64,000 nucleotides of DNA from Adenophora triphylla var. japonica (Eukaryota > Streptophyta > Magnoliopsida > Asterales > Campanulaceae). Each line of letters begins with the position of its first letter. The stretch's first letter is position 1. This document shows, in pieces, positions 22,340 to 34,200 of the stretch. The position numbers were made by a program, and so were the translations under genes. The stretch lies in the NCBI GenBank assembly GCA_022495995.1, contig JAFEMH010000335.1, positions 670,001 to 734,000 of the forward strand, written 5' to 3'. The notes beneath the pieces are model-generated. The model did no database searches. It worked only from the letters and a program-made list of their open reading frames with translations, and had not been told where the DNA came from.

Positions 22340-25300
22340 AGAAAAAGCAAAAAATCCTATACTAAGTGGAGCATTCTCCTTGGGGCTCCTCGGTAGCCGC
22401 TCCATCGGTGCTCGCTCCTCGGCTCCTGGTGGCCGCACCCTGTGCCCGCCGAGTCCGGAGTTGGGGAAGGCGGTAGCTGGTCTCCGTAGGCACCTCAGCT
22501 GGGTGGAGCAGCTGGTTTGTTGTTCTACGGAGGCCGTGTAAGCGGAGGCTGCCGGCGCCAGGGGGAATAGATCTCCCAAATGGGCCCTACTCTGGAAGAA
22601 CCCGAGCTGTGGCATCCCCCAAAGATAAAGTGGTTGTCCCCGAATCGCGAGCATCCAGGCTCCGCAATCACCCAAGGGCGCCACTTCTCGCCATGTGAGG
22701 CGTGAGGCCGCAATGCAGAGATCCAAACCCTCGACCTCTTCCTCGGACTGCAGGAACTAGCGCATGCCCGGCACACACTCCGCGTCGCAGCAACCGGTGA
22801 GCCGATCACGGCCAATCTGGCGCACGGAGAACATACCGTGGCCGCGAAGTTCCGGATCAAGTGTCCGGACACCGCCTCATCTTGGGCTGCACTCCGCATT
22901 AAACTCATCGGAGTTCTTATACTCCTCGATGGCCTCTTTGCGAGCTTCGGCCGCATCCTCTCCTTCTCCAAGCCGAACTACGTAAGGGGTAGCGGTTTCT
23001 CGGAGAGCTCATCTCGCCTTAGCCTCCAGAGTTTGACCAGACTCCTCCGCAAAGACTCCCACCTTGGTCGCGAGCTCGGCATTTCTTTGCTCCACTCGGT
23101 TTGTGCCCTTAAGCTCATCCCGCCGACCCTTTGCCTTTGCAAGGCTAGTCTCCACTCGGTCACCCGCTCCCGGAAGCCCTTCGATCGGACTCCTTGGTCG
23201 CGAACTCTTTCTCCTTGGCATCCGTGAGGGAGCTCGAGTCCCCACCTTCTCCCGGGCCTCCCCACCGCGGAGTTTCCCGCCATGTCCTTGGTATTACCGG
23301 GCAAGCTCACGGACAGCCGTCACAGTCTCCCTGAGCCTCATGGCCTTGTTGCCCACCCGCGAGGAAGAAAGTCGAATTAGGTGGAAAATCAGAGGCTAAG
23401 TGAGGAAGCCGGAAGAAAGGTCCCTACCTCGGTAAGGGCAACCCCAATATCCCCCATCAAGGCCGACGGGTTCTCCTTCTCGGCCGCTGGTGGCAGTCGG
23501 GGCAAAAGCACATTGATCGGCCCAATTCCCTACGCCAGAATTTTGGGAGGGCCGGGCATATAAGTCTACCCCGGTAATGGCGGGCACATCCCCACTGCTT
23601 CCTTTTCTCCCATGCCTCCTCGCGGGTGGCCAATGAGGAGATCGGGTAGGCTATCGAGCATATGGTCCCCGCGGTGGAGGGAGCAATGGTGGAGGTAGTG
23701 GCGGCGGAGGGCTGCGGGTCAGAGGTATCCCCACTTTGCAGGTCTTGGAGGACCTCTCCCTATAGCGTCGAGATCGGCCTCCTCTCGGTCCTTTTCTTGG
23801 GACTGCTCCACGGTTATGCCCGGAGGCAATAGTACGGCCGGGAGATGATGCCCTGAGAGAGCATTGGGTGGAGGAGGACCCCGGGGAGGTGGAGCGAGAT
23901 TTCCGGTGGTGAGAATGGTTACAGGAGCGGCTAGAGTCTCCCGGTCCTCCCGCTCGCTTCTGAATGTCTTGTCTTTTGTGGGAACCTCTCTCCCATCTCA
24001 TTACGCCTCTTCGTGGCGGCTTCCTTGTTGGCCTCTCTGGTTCTTGGCCTTCGGTTGAGCGGCACTTAGGGAGGAGCCATCGAAATTATACACTTCGGAT
24101 CTACCTCGGAGGGAAAGAAAAATGGTTAGCAAAGCAGTTCAAAAATCAAAAGCAAAGTAAATTGGCAAAAACGGTTCATAAAGGAATCGAGACCAATTAT
24201 TTCGGGAGGATCGCACTCAGGCGCCCAAAGCCTACGGGTCTTACAATCGCCTCGGGCGGTAATGTTCGTGCACCCTTGCCAATCGTGGTCGCGGGGCAAG
24301 GCTCTATCACTACTGCAGGGGGCATGCTGGGCGCCCTCCCTGCGAGCCACCCCAGGAGTAGATCGGTAGGGGCTCATCTTCCACTATGACGCCCACGTCA
24401 TATACGGGCTCCTCCCCATTTGTCCAGTAGAGGGCCGAGATGCCTCTACATGGCGGTGCGCGGTGCATCGGCTAAGGAAGAGGGTCCTGGATATTTGCTA
24501 GCGGCCACCTTCATAGTGGACGGGGTGTGAAGGTTTGGAAAAGGGCCATCCGAATCTTGACTCAATAACCAAAATGTCCTTTCGATTCCATTGGTCAAAC
24601 TTGTTGGAGGGAGGAGAGAAAGTCCTGGTGGAGTAGTTCCTAGCCTTCAAGCTCGGGATACCACGGCTAATGGTTTCGATAATAGGCGTAGAGCCCGGCA
24701 AGCGTAGGTTCATAGCCCGTGAATCTGCACACAAGAATGAAGGAGACAATGGCCCGGATGGCATTGGGAGTCGGAGTGCGTACGGGCGGGCAGTATGAAC
24801 TCCCGGGGAAGAAGTAAAAGAAAGGGTCCAGGCGGCCTCAATCCGTTCTCAAACCTGGGCCCCATAAAAACGCAGCTTTGTTGTCCCCACGGACATACTG
24901 CTATGGTCTCTGACGCGGCTTATCCTTGTCCGCCAAATGAACATGCCCCGGTGCGGACACGGTAAGGCGTTGCGGTCCACATTGTATACCTCGTAAATCT
25001 CCTCCTCCCGGTCAATGGTGGCCACCTCCTTGGTCTTCTTACGGCCACGACCGTGATTCACATCCCTAGCCGGCCTCTTGCCTTTGTTCGGCGGGGGCCA
25101 CAATCTCCTCCTCCTCCTGAGTCGAGCTCTCGAAGGCATCCACAATATTGGTGGTCTCGCGGCCTTCTTGGAGGTCCCGCGCCCTCCTATCCCCCTCTCC
25201 GCGGTCATCTTCTTCGGTCTCCGAGCTCGAGGAGCCAAAGAGACCGGTGGGGTCACCACGGGCGGGGGCCACCTCCGATTCAACTTCACCGGTTCCGAGC

Positions 25301-25360
25301 CACCTCAAAATCAAGTGGGTCAAGTTCCTCGGCTGCTCGGCTCAATTGTCCTCGCCACTA
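22340..25360 (-). pseudogene. Antisense gene in retrotransposon B, gypsy-type transposon protein, decayed
   Basis: Reading leftward from about 25360, a Glu/Ser-rich acidic N-terminal part (25323-25066) and a basic stretch (about 25080-25000) come first. A conserved-looking block with TPNAIRAIVSFILVCR and GYEPTLAGLYAYYRNH follows at about 24770-24665, and NKFDQWNRKDILVIE at about 24600-24550. The TPNAIR..FI..C pattern matches the 'putative gypsy type transposon' family recalled from Tat elements. The C-terminal part (23310-22340) is Arg/Glu-rich and probably helical. Frame changes are frequent and introns are likely but not resolved. Confidence 0.5.
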
Positions 25361-26454
25361 GGGGCCGCAGGCACAACGGGGGAAAGATGGTACTCGGGGC
25401 GTAGACATCTAGAGGGTCACCAGTGGTCCCTCGGCTCTCGGTGCCCGCGAACCGCTTAGATTGGTCGGGAGTCCATTAGTTCACACTTTTCCCGATCACA
25501 AACTACTTCGGGGACGCGAATCGCTCTCCTCACTAGTTCAACGGCGTTCGAGCCGAGCCTCTCTAGCGAGGAAACCCGCACAAAACCCCCATCACAAAAT
25601 TTCTCGGCCCTACCTTGGTATCCCCCAACACCAAAACATCACCGTTCCTTTTTACCCTTTTATCCTTGGCCTCCCATGGCCAAGGTGGGACAAAGGCCCC
25701 CATTGGGATTTTTCGCAGAAATACTGGAAGCACTCGAGGGATAATCTAAGCCACCCATGGCCTACCTTCCTAAATATCCCCCCGTCCGCAGTTTACAAGC
25801 AGCAAACAGATCAGGTGCTCCCATCTCCTAACTCTACGGGACGGTGGGGTCCAAACTCTCGAGTGCTCATTGTTCGTAGAAACCGGGAAAAGAAAAATAG
25901 AGGGAGATGAAGAAGAAAAAGCACCCAACAATTACTTACGAGAGAAAGATTGAGAGGTGGATTCGGAAAACGAAGCACGGAGGTCGCAAAGAAGATTTCT
26001 CTCTCGAGGGCTCTGTGAAGGTTTGGAAACGGTAAAAAGGGTTTGAGGTTTAAGGGTTTGGTATTTATAAGGCCTACCTATACGGGTTAACCCGTTAACC
26101 CGTATTAATTAGCCCACAAATCCTACCTCGCACCCTGAACCGTCTCCAAACGTTTGAAAATTCAAAATTAAATACCACTTTGCATTTATTGCCCCCCTTA
26201 AATGGGCGACAGCGTACCCCTGTACGTACCACTAACCCGTCTTTTCATCTCGCCCCAAGGGGCCCACCGTTAACCGGGAGGCACACCGTACGAGGACCAC
26301 GTGTCACTCACTGGTGCCTCCCGAACGCGTTCCCACATAGGCCCGTAGGGCCGGTAACGAGCAAACAAAAGCGCTAACACGGTGCTCGCTCGAGGAGCAA
26401 TTGGAGCAGACCGAGCTTAGTAGCTCCTCACTCGGACCATAAATAATCACACTT
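25361..26454. other. Upstream region of the antisense gene, non-coding
   Basis: On the minus strand a TATAAATACC-like box (rc of 26062-26074) lies upstream of the antisense gene and could be its promoter. No gene is otherwise supported. Confidence 0.45.
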
Positions 26455-26470
26455 GGAGCCTAGGGGCCAT
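26455..26470 (+). other. Polypurine-like tract of retrotransposon B
   Basis: GGAGCCTAGGGGCCAT abuts the 3' LTR. It is less purine-pure than usual, so the call is tentative. Confidence 0.4.
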
Positions 26471-27311
26471 TGATGAGCCCGGATCTCTTGGGCCAGGGCC
26501 GCGCTCGGTCTAGTCCAAGGAACCGGTGGACGTGGCGGTTCCTAGCCATTTGGAGGAAGACCGCGGACAAATAGGCCCTTGTGGTCAAGACCAGGTGTCC
26601 CTCCTCGCATCGTCCCCGTCGAGGACCATTGGGACCACTTTCCATTTGGATCCGTGCCCGCATGAGTCATGCCCGCATCAACCGTGCTCGCGTCATATAT
26701 CTTTGACCGCGGGCACAACGATGGCTAGCGGCACATGCCGCTCCCGGTTAATATCGAAGCCTTGCGAGCAAGTTAGCTTGCGCTCACGACAGCCACTTAG
26801 CCGCTCCCCATCGCGCATTCAATGCGGCTCGGTCAGCGCCTACTATTCCATTTAATGCAATAAGCGAAGCCTACACCGGCTCATGTCACTTTTCACCATG
26901 TCCCTGACGATCAATGTTCCCTCCACGACGGGACCAATTAGCTGCGGACACGTGTAGCTGGTCAAGTACCAAAGCGCCCCCTAGGGCTGATCTCATTGCT
27001 TACCTTAACTAAGCACCGCCTCATTGCCTATAAATAGAAGGCCTTTACCCCCTTGGGCAAGGTAAGTTCCATATATAATTGAGTAAGCTCTTTTACTCTC
27101 TAAACCTAAACACACACACACTCCAAAGGTATTCAAAGCCTTATTACTCAGTATTCTTACTCTCACACCCGAGGGCCTGAGTTGGAGTAACATCCAACTT
27201 CGACCTTAACGGTGCTTGTTTGTGTTGTGATCTAGGTACCTCAAACCATCAAATATATCCTAGCCAGATATCCTTGAACCGCTCCTGACCCCGAAAGCTG
27301 TGGCGTCATCA
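26471..27311 (+). repeat. 3' LTR of retrotransposon B
   Basis: It matches 14264-15094, with a TATA box at 27029-27037. Differences from the 5' LTR cluster in the first about 450 bp. Confidence 0.92.
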
Positions 27312-27316
27312 GTATG

Positions 27317-27666
27317 TATTGTATATATCCTACCTAACTAGAGATTGAAAATATAAGGAATAATGGAATTTAGGTATATCACACAAGAGTCACATTCGAG
27401 CCATTATGATATAAGGAGAGACGTGACCCCATAAGAGATACAGTTTGTTCTGCCCTTGCCTTGTTATTGATTGATAACAGTCCAAAGACGCGAAGCTACG
27501 ACGAAACTGTGTTTTTTTTAACTTATTTGAGCCCAGCCCCCATCTCCCTATCTCCTTTCTCTCTCCTCCCCCTTTTTTTTTTTTTTTTTTTTTTTGTTTT
27601 TATCCACCCTATACCTACTTCGAATCCCATGTTTCTATACTCAAATTCCTTTACTACCCTTACTTT
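27317..27666. other. Short gene-free spacer
   Basis: It contains a poly-T run at about 27570-27594. Nothing else is recognised. Confidence 0.5.
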
Positions 27667-27825
27667 TTAGGTCCGTTTGATTGAGCTTATTGATATATAT
27701 GTTGATGATTTATTACTTATGACTGATAATTTATGACTGATGAATTATGACTGATGAGCTGATTAATGATCCTGTTTGATTTAGTTTTATTGAAGTGCTG
27801 ATAACTTATTACTAATTATTTTTAT

Positions 27826-27943
27826 TATTATTTTATTTTATTTTATTTTATTTTATTTTATTTTATTTTATTTTATTTTATTTTATTTTATTTTATTTTA
27901 TTTTATTTTATTTTATTTTATTTTATTTTATTTTATTTTATTA
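27826..27943. repeat. (TTTTA)n microsatellite
   Basis: A near-perfect pentanucleotide array of more than 20 copies grades into TTA-rich DNA up to about 28165. Confidence 0.95.
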
Positions 27944-28473
27944 TTATTTTATTATTATTATATTTTTTATTTTATTTTATTTTTACTTTTTATTTTTTTA
28001 CTATTATTTTTTTTACTATTATTTTTATTATTATTTTATCATTATTATTATTATTTTATTATTTATTATTAATATTTTTTATTATTATTATTTTATTATT
28101 ATTTTTATTTTTTATAATAATTATTATTATTCATTATTTTTTATTATTATTATTACTTTTTGTTTTTATTCTATATTACTTTTTGTTTTTATTCTATGTT
28201 TTTGAAAAGTAGAATTAAGCACTAGGCTTAGTTCTTACAACTTATGACCTTACATGTGCTTTAAGTGTCTTGTACATGACTTATTATTTATCTTACCCTA
28301 AATGAAATCAAACGACTCAAAAACAACTTATGAGAAGTCATAAGTCATAAACACGTTGGGATAAGTCAAATCAAACATGTCCAGTTTTTTTGAAGTGCTG
28401 ATGAGCTGTCATAAGTAACTATGACTGTTTGATTAATAAGCTGAAAAAGTGTTGAATGAAATTATAAAGACTA

Positions 28474-28498
28474 AAATAATAATAATAATAATAATAAC

Positions 28499-28594
<96 letters not shown>

Positions 28595-28724
28595 TTTATT
28601 TTTATTATTTTTATTATTATTTTATTATTTATATTTTTATTATTATTTTTATTATTATTTTATTATTTTTATTATTTTTATTTTTATTTTTATTATTTTT
28701 ATTATTTTTATTATTTTATTTTTA

Positions 28725-28778
<54 letters not shown>

Positions 28779-28809
28779 TTTATTATTATTATTTTTATTA
28801 TTATTATTG

Positions 28810-28859
<50 letters not shown>

Positions 28860-28936
28860 TTATTATTTTATTATTAACATTATTATTATTTTATTTTTAT
28901 TATTTTTTTATTATATTTTTTTTATTATTATTATTA

Positions 28937-28970
<34 letters not shown>

Positions 28971-29039
28971 TTATTTTATTATTATTATTTTTTATTTTTA
29001 TTTTTATTATTTATTTATTTTTGTTATTATTATTATTAT

Positions 29040-29090
<51 letters not shown>

Positions 29091-29092
29091 TG
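28474..29092. repeat. (TAA)n/(TTA)n microsatellite block
   Basis: A TAA array occupies about 28474-28593, then imperfect TTA/TTTTA arrays run to about 29092. The long poly-Ile/Leu open frames here are artefacts of the repeat. Confidence 0.95.
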
Positions 29093-29280
29093 TTCATACG
29101 TATTTTTTGTTCACCACTTGACTTAATGCTTATGACTTATAAGGAAAATTGTGCTTTAATTGGCTTGTACATTACTTATGACTTATTTTGCCCAAAATGA
29201 AATCAAATAGTTCAAAAATGACTTATGGGGAGTCAAAAGTCATAACCACTTTGAAATAAGTTAAATCAAACAGGGCCTTA

Positions 29281-30393
29281 GTAGTTTTCGGAACTGTTGT
29301 TGCTGATATATATTAATATATTCAGGTTAGAAATGAGATAACTCAATTTGAAATGTCAAAAACTGAGATTTATTGATTTAATTTTGATAAAAAAAAATTA
29401 TGTGGGTCAAATTATTAATATTTAAGCATGATATAGATTGTGGGTACCCTCTCTATCGCCTTAAGGTTTTAGATGAGTTGATTACGTAACACAAATGAAT
29501 CTCGACCACTAATATGAGTTAGAGAAGGATATGCAAGGGCTGAGATTCATTGAATCCAATATATATTTTACGTGAGTCAAATTAATCTTGACTATTGATA
29601 TTCAACTTATATCAGTGCTATCTAGATCGTTGTTACAACATTATTTCTGGATTATATTTTATTATACATTGTTTTCAACATTGTTATCTAAGAGTTAAGA
29701 CTTTCAATGATGTTCCAATTTAACTTGAAAAAGATACATAAATGCTCCACCACTAGTTATATACTACCTTCGTTTCAATCTAAATGTCTCAAATGGTCAA
29801 AATTGATAAGTTTGACTTAAATATTAATGCAAATCTAATCATCCTATTGAAATTTTAAAAATTGTTATTGATTCACCATTAATATAATTATCAACAACTC
29901 ATGAACATGATTAATCTCTCATAAATTTGTGGTCAAAGTTCAACAAAAAAGTCAAATGAGACAAACATTTTGGAACGGAGGGAGTAATAGTTTAGTGCAT
30001 TTATTAATCAAAAAAATTATATACCCCGATGACATTTTAAAGATGTTTAAATGACTGTTTAATTATATATAATGCAACTGGAGCTACTAAATGACTTTTT
30101 TTTTTTTAATCCGCCACTACACCTGACCGTGACAGAAGGTCCCAAATCCTCATTAACAGTACTAAAGTGATGGCTCTAGGAGGAGGTCAGAGTAATTCAA
30201 CTGTGCAACTTGACTTGCATTTAATTTTGCCCGTTAATTTTAATTTTGATTGATCATCATTAATTGAGCGATTCATTTATGGATATTTTAGACAATTCGC
30301 TCGGCTCATCAACTCATCAAACTCGCCCGTTCATTCATTCAATCTCAACCCTAGAACGGGGAGGGTAAAGTGGTAAGCTGACACTATATTACT
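29281..30393. other. Upstream region of CNGC4
   Basis: No gene is seen. It holds one Stowaway-like MITE (29764-29984). The promoter of CNGC4 probably lies in the last few hundred bases, but no convincing TATA box was picked. Confidence 0.5.
29764..29984. mobile_element. Stowaway-like MITE
   Basis: The left end CTACCTTCGTTTCAATCTAA and the right end, inverted, CTCCCTCCGTTCCAAAATG are flanked by TA (29762-29763 and 29985-29986). The interior has the CAAATGGTCAAA / TTTGACTTTTTTG pairing typical of this family. Confidence 0.7.
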
Positions 30394-30537
30394 ATGACTG
30401 GTTCCGACCTCTCCTTCATTACTCCCCAAGAGAGTGTCTACACTAAAATTTGTTTGTTTCAATCCTCCTTAAAACTTTTGTACATATATTCCCTTTCTCC
30501 TGATCAAATTTCCATCTCTCTTCTGCAAACCAACCCT

Positions 30538-30538
<1 letters not shown>

Positions 30539-30575
<37 letters not shown>

Positions 30576-30576
30576 T
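30539..30576. repeat. (CT)n(CA)n microsatellite in the CNGC4 leader
   Basis: A CT run followed by a CA run lies about 105-140 bp before the start codon. A CCAACCCTTCT-TTCTCTCTC phrase is repeated on both sides (30530 and 30620). Confidence 0.9.
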
Positions 30577-30679
30577 GAAACACATAATGGAAATAAAATA
30601 ATTCTCTTTTCTGGCAAACCAACCCTTCTTTCTCTCTCTTTTTAGTATAGCTGACAATAAATCAATTAATATATTAAAT

Positions 30680-31243
30680 ATGCCTACTATTGCTGAGCAA
30701 GAATTTTCATCACACGGTTCCATTACTGATACCACCAGTGACGAGGAAGAGCTGGACGAAGAAGAAAGAGATGACAAAGACTGCGACGAAGAGGAAGAAA
30801 GCCCTAAAGGGTGGAAAACCATTTGCGGCGGACCTCGGGTTGGATCAGGATGGTCAATGGCTCGGGTACTAGATCCACGATCCACATGGGTTCAAGAATG
30901 GAACCGGGTTTTCCTCCTGGTATGTGCAACGGGTCTTTTCGTGGACCCACTTTTCTTCTACGCTCTGTCCATAAGCGCAAACTGCATGTGCCTGTATGTT
31001 GACGGGTGGTTTGCAGTAACGGTGACGGCTCTAAGGAGCATGACGGACGCATTACACGTGTGGAACATGTGGCTGCAGCTCAAGATAAACAAGCGGCGTA
31101 AGCTGCTGGGGATGAATAATGGCGCTGGTGACGAAAGAGCGGGTGACGGGGAAAGTAGGAGCGGCATCGGCGCGGCGTGGCGTCACGTCAAGGCTAAGAA
31201 GGGGTTCTGTTTTGATATCTTCGTCATACTGCCTCTTCCTCAG
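30680..31243 (+). CDS. CNGC4: CNGC4 exon 1
   Basis: It encodes residues 1-188, the acidic N-terminus through S1 and S2 to the S3 entry ending FVILPLPQ. The donor is CAG|GTGAGG. Minus-strand open frames over it are shadows. Confidence 0.95.
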
Positions 31244-34200
31244 GTGAGGTCTATTTTTTTTAATTTAATTTAAATTTTTTAATTTTTCAGGTTGATTATG
31301 TGTTTGATCAAATATAATATAAGCAACAAGTTGGTGCCAACAACCATTCCTCACAACTATGAGCACAGCATTAATTACTTAAAATAAATAAATTATAGTA
31401 TGAGATAATATAGGTAGAGAAAACTCTGTGACTTTTTAAAGTTAGAAATTGGTTGAATTTTTTTTTCAAATAATATACTTTTAATAAAGTGTGTACCAAA
31501 ATACATATAACCAAGGTACCAAATTTGATACCTTGGCTAGATTTTTTTTTTTAAATATAGCTTTTTAAAAATTTATATATCAAAATAACATTTTCAAAAA
31601 CTTAAGTACCAAACTGGCACTTTTGACTTGAAATTCGGAATTGGTAATTCCGGATTATGAAATCCGGAATTACCAATTCCGGATTTGATTTTTTTTTTTT
31701 TTTTTTTTTTTTTTTGTTTTTCAAAATTGAATTTCCGAAAATAATAATTTCGTAAATAGGGGGCGATCGCGCCCTAAAATAGAGCGATCGCTCATGTGTA
31801 CTCCGGCGGTACCAATTCCGGATTCTATTTTTATTTTTATTTTTTTCCAAAAAAGATTAAATGAGGAAAATAATATTTTCTGGAATAAATAGAGAGCGAT
31901 CGCACGTATGTGGGGGCGATCGCTCTTAGTGTAATCCGGAAATGATAACTCCGGATTTTAATTTTTTTTTTTTTTAAATACTAAATATATCTGAATTGAA
32001 TTAAGTAATGTTTTTTTTTGAAAAATTCAAATCCGGAAATAAAAAAAGCCCATGGGAAGGAAGTTTCATATAGAAAGGCATGGTGTGGCAAATAAAAAGC
32101 TATTGCAGAGGCATATAGAGACTGGGAAGAATCTTACATAAGACTGCCACGTTTGTTAGCTGTCATCCAAAAGTGGAACCCTGGAACCATTGTGGAGCAT
32201 TCTGATCCTCCCCCTCCCGGTGCTTTAGGTATGTTTGATCGTGTGTTCTGGGCATTTGGCACTTGTGTGGAAGCATTCACTCATTGTCGTCCTGTTATTT
32301 CTGTTGATGGCACATTCCTGCATGGAAGATATAGAGGGGTTATTCTTATTGCCATGGGTGTCGACGCAAATGATAGTCTACTTCCTCTCGCATTCGCTAT
32401 TGTTGAAAAAGAGGACTATCGAAACTGGTGTTGGTTTTGCATCTTCTATGCAAACATATTGTTAAGGGTCGTGAAGTTTGCTTGATATCCGATCGGCATA
32501 ATGGCATCCTTTGCACGGTTGGAGACATTGCACGGTGGCCACGAAATGTTATCCACAGATGGTGCATGTTGCACTTGCGAGCTAATTTTCTTAAAGCTCA
32601 CAAGTGGCGTTGGATTGAAAGATCTTTTTTGGCGTCTTTGTTAGCACCACCCAAGATAGAAAGCTTAAATGCTATACGAGGCAAATTCGTATCATCATCC
32701 CTGAGGCATATAAATGGTTTGAGAACTTGGATGCTAGAAAGTGGACAATGGCTCACGATGGTGGATATAGGTATGGCATTAAGACTACTAATTTGTCTGA
32801 AGTTTTTAATGGCGTTATGAAAGGAGCTCGGGAATGCCTATTTCGGCGGTTGTTGAGACCTCATTCTATAGGTGTGTGGCATACTTTCAAGATAGACTCA
32901 CTAAAGCAATTAGTGCTTTAGGGAGATCCTAATGGCATCCCACCACCAAATGCCACGCTACAATTCGGTGAGAGAATCGATCGAAGATACCGATACAACT
33001 TGGATAAGGTGGGTTTCATCACGTCACAAGGTTTAACACTACGTACGTGGGTGTTTATAGTGTGACGACCGAGTGTACGTGGTGACAAAGGTGGACACAT
33101 TCAAGTTGTGAGATTGCGTGATCGAACATGCACTTGTGGCAAATGGATGCAATATCATTACCCTTGTTCGCATGTGCTTGCGTGTTTCAAATCGCAAAGG
33201 GTCGATGGTATGAGTTATATTCATCCTTATTACAGCCTTGCCTCGTACTACAAGACGTGGAGTTGCTCTTTTCATCCAATCCATGACGAGGCCTATTGGA
33301 ATGTAGATCATATTGTCCCACGTTTTTACCCTAACCCGGAGCATCGACGTGACAAGAAGCAAGTGGAGACCCAGGTCAAGGCGGCGAGAAACTCTATGGA
33401 TTGGCAAGTTGCGAAAAAAAGAATCGTTGTGGGATTTGCAAGTTAGAAGGTCACACGCGAAGGAGATGTCCAACTCTTAGGCAGTAAGAGTTAATTGTTA
33501 TTTTTATTATTACTTCTTAAATTAAGTGCTTTGAACTTTTAAGTATTGTTGTTTTATTTGAACTTGTAATATTGTTTAATTTGAACTTGTAATATATTGA
33601 ACTTGTAATATATTTAACTCTTGGTGGAGTATGACATCAAATATATTTGTAGTTGCGGAACTTAAAACGACTAAATGTGTCAACCGCTCCATTTTATAGC
33701 AAATAAAATATGAATAAAAACTGAAATAACATTAAAATAAATAGTTAAAATTAGTGATCACATCCCGATCACATAGGATAGAACTACAAGTTCAACAGTT
33801 CAACAACACATACATTAATCAAACATTAAAATAAAGAGTTCAAATTAGTGATCACATCCCGATCACATAGGATAGAAATACAAGTTCAACAGTTCAACAA
33901 CTTTTACATGAAAAACCCCTTCATGGAAAATCAGATGGGATGAAATCCTTATGGAATACCCCAACACAAATAAACTAATGTCATTTGTTGAACAATCACC
34001 CACTCACAGTCTGTACTTAACAAATTTACCTTGAATACATTGGGGAGTGTGATGTTGAGTATATGTGTTTTACGTGAGGGGGAGAAAACAACAACCTAAA
34101 AATTACAAAACAACATGATTAGATGGCAATATTAATAATAGGTTCCAGCTGTTGCATTTTTAATACATCATACCTGATGAAGTATCAGAACAGAACCAAC

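Larger units (their letters stand above)
14264..27311 (+). mobile_element. Ty3/gypsy Tat-type LTR retrotransposon B, complete with 5-bp TSD
   Basis: LTRs lie at 14264-15094 and 26471-27311, beginning TGATGAGC and ending TCATCA or TTATCA. GTATG flanks both sides (14259-14263 and 27312-27316). The order is gag, protease, RT, RNase H, archaeal-type RNase H and integrase, then a long 3' region with an antisense gene. GC content is visibly higher than in the surrounding DNA. All coding parts are interrupted. Confidence 0.9.
27670..29277. mobile_element. Tourist-like MITE, duplicated and expanded by microsatellites
   Basis: The ends are GGTCCGTTTGATT and, inverted, GGCCCTGTTTGATT. TTA lies outside on both sides (27667-27669 and 29278-29280), which fits PIF/Harbinger-type MITEs. 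An internal junction near 28382 (AAATCAAACATGTCC followed by a new GAAGTGCTGATGAGC) shows that two related copies lie head to tail. Both are interrupted by long TTTTA, TAA and TTA arrays. Confidence 0.7.

Noticed and set aside
28449..29121. Open frames of over 100 codons rich in Ile, Leu, Phe and Tyr
   Set aside because: They are translations of TAA/TTA microsatellites and have no start context or family resemblance.
30556..30885. 109-codon minus-strand Ser-rich frame
   Set aside because: It is the antisense shadow of the acidic CNGC4 exon 1 and its leader.
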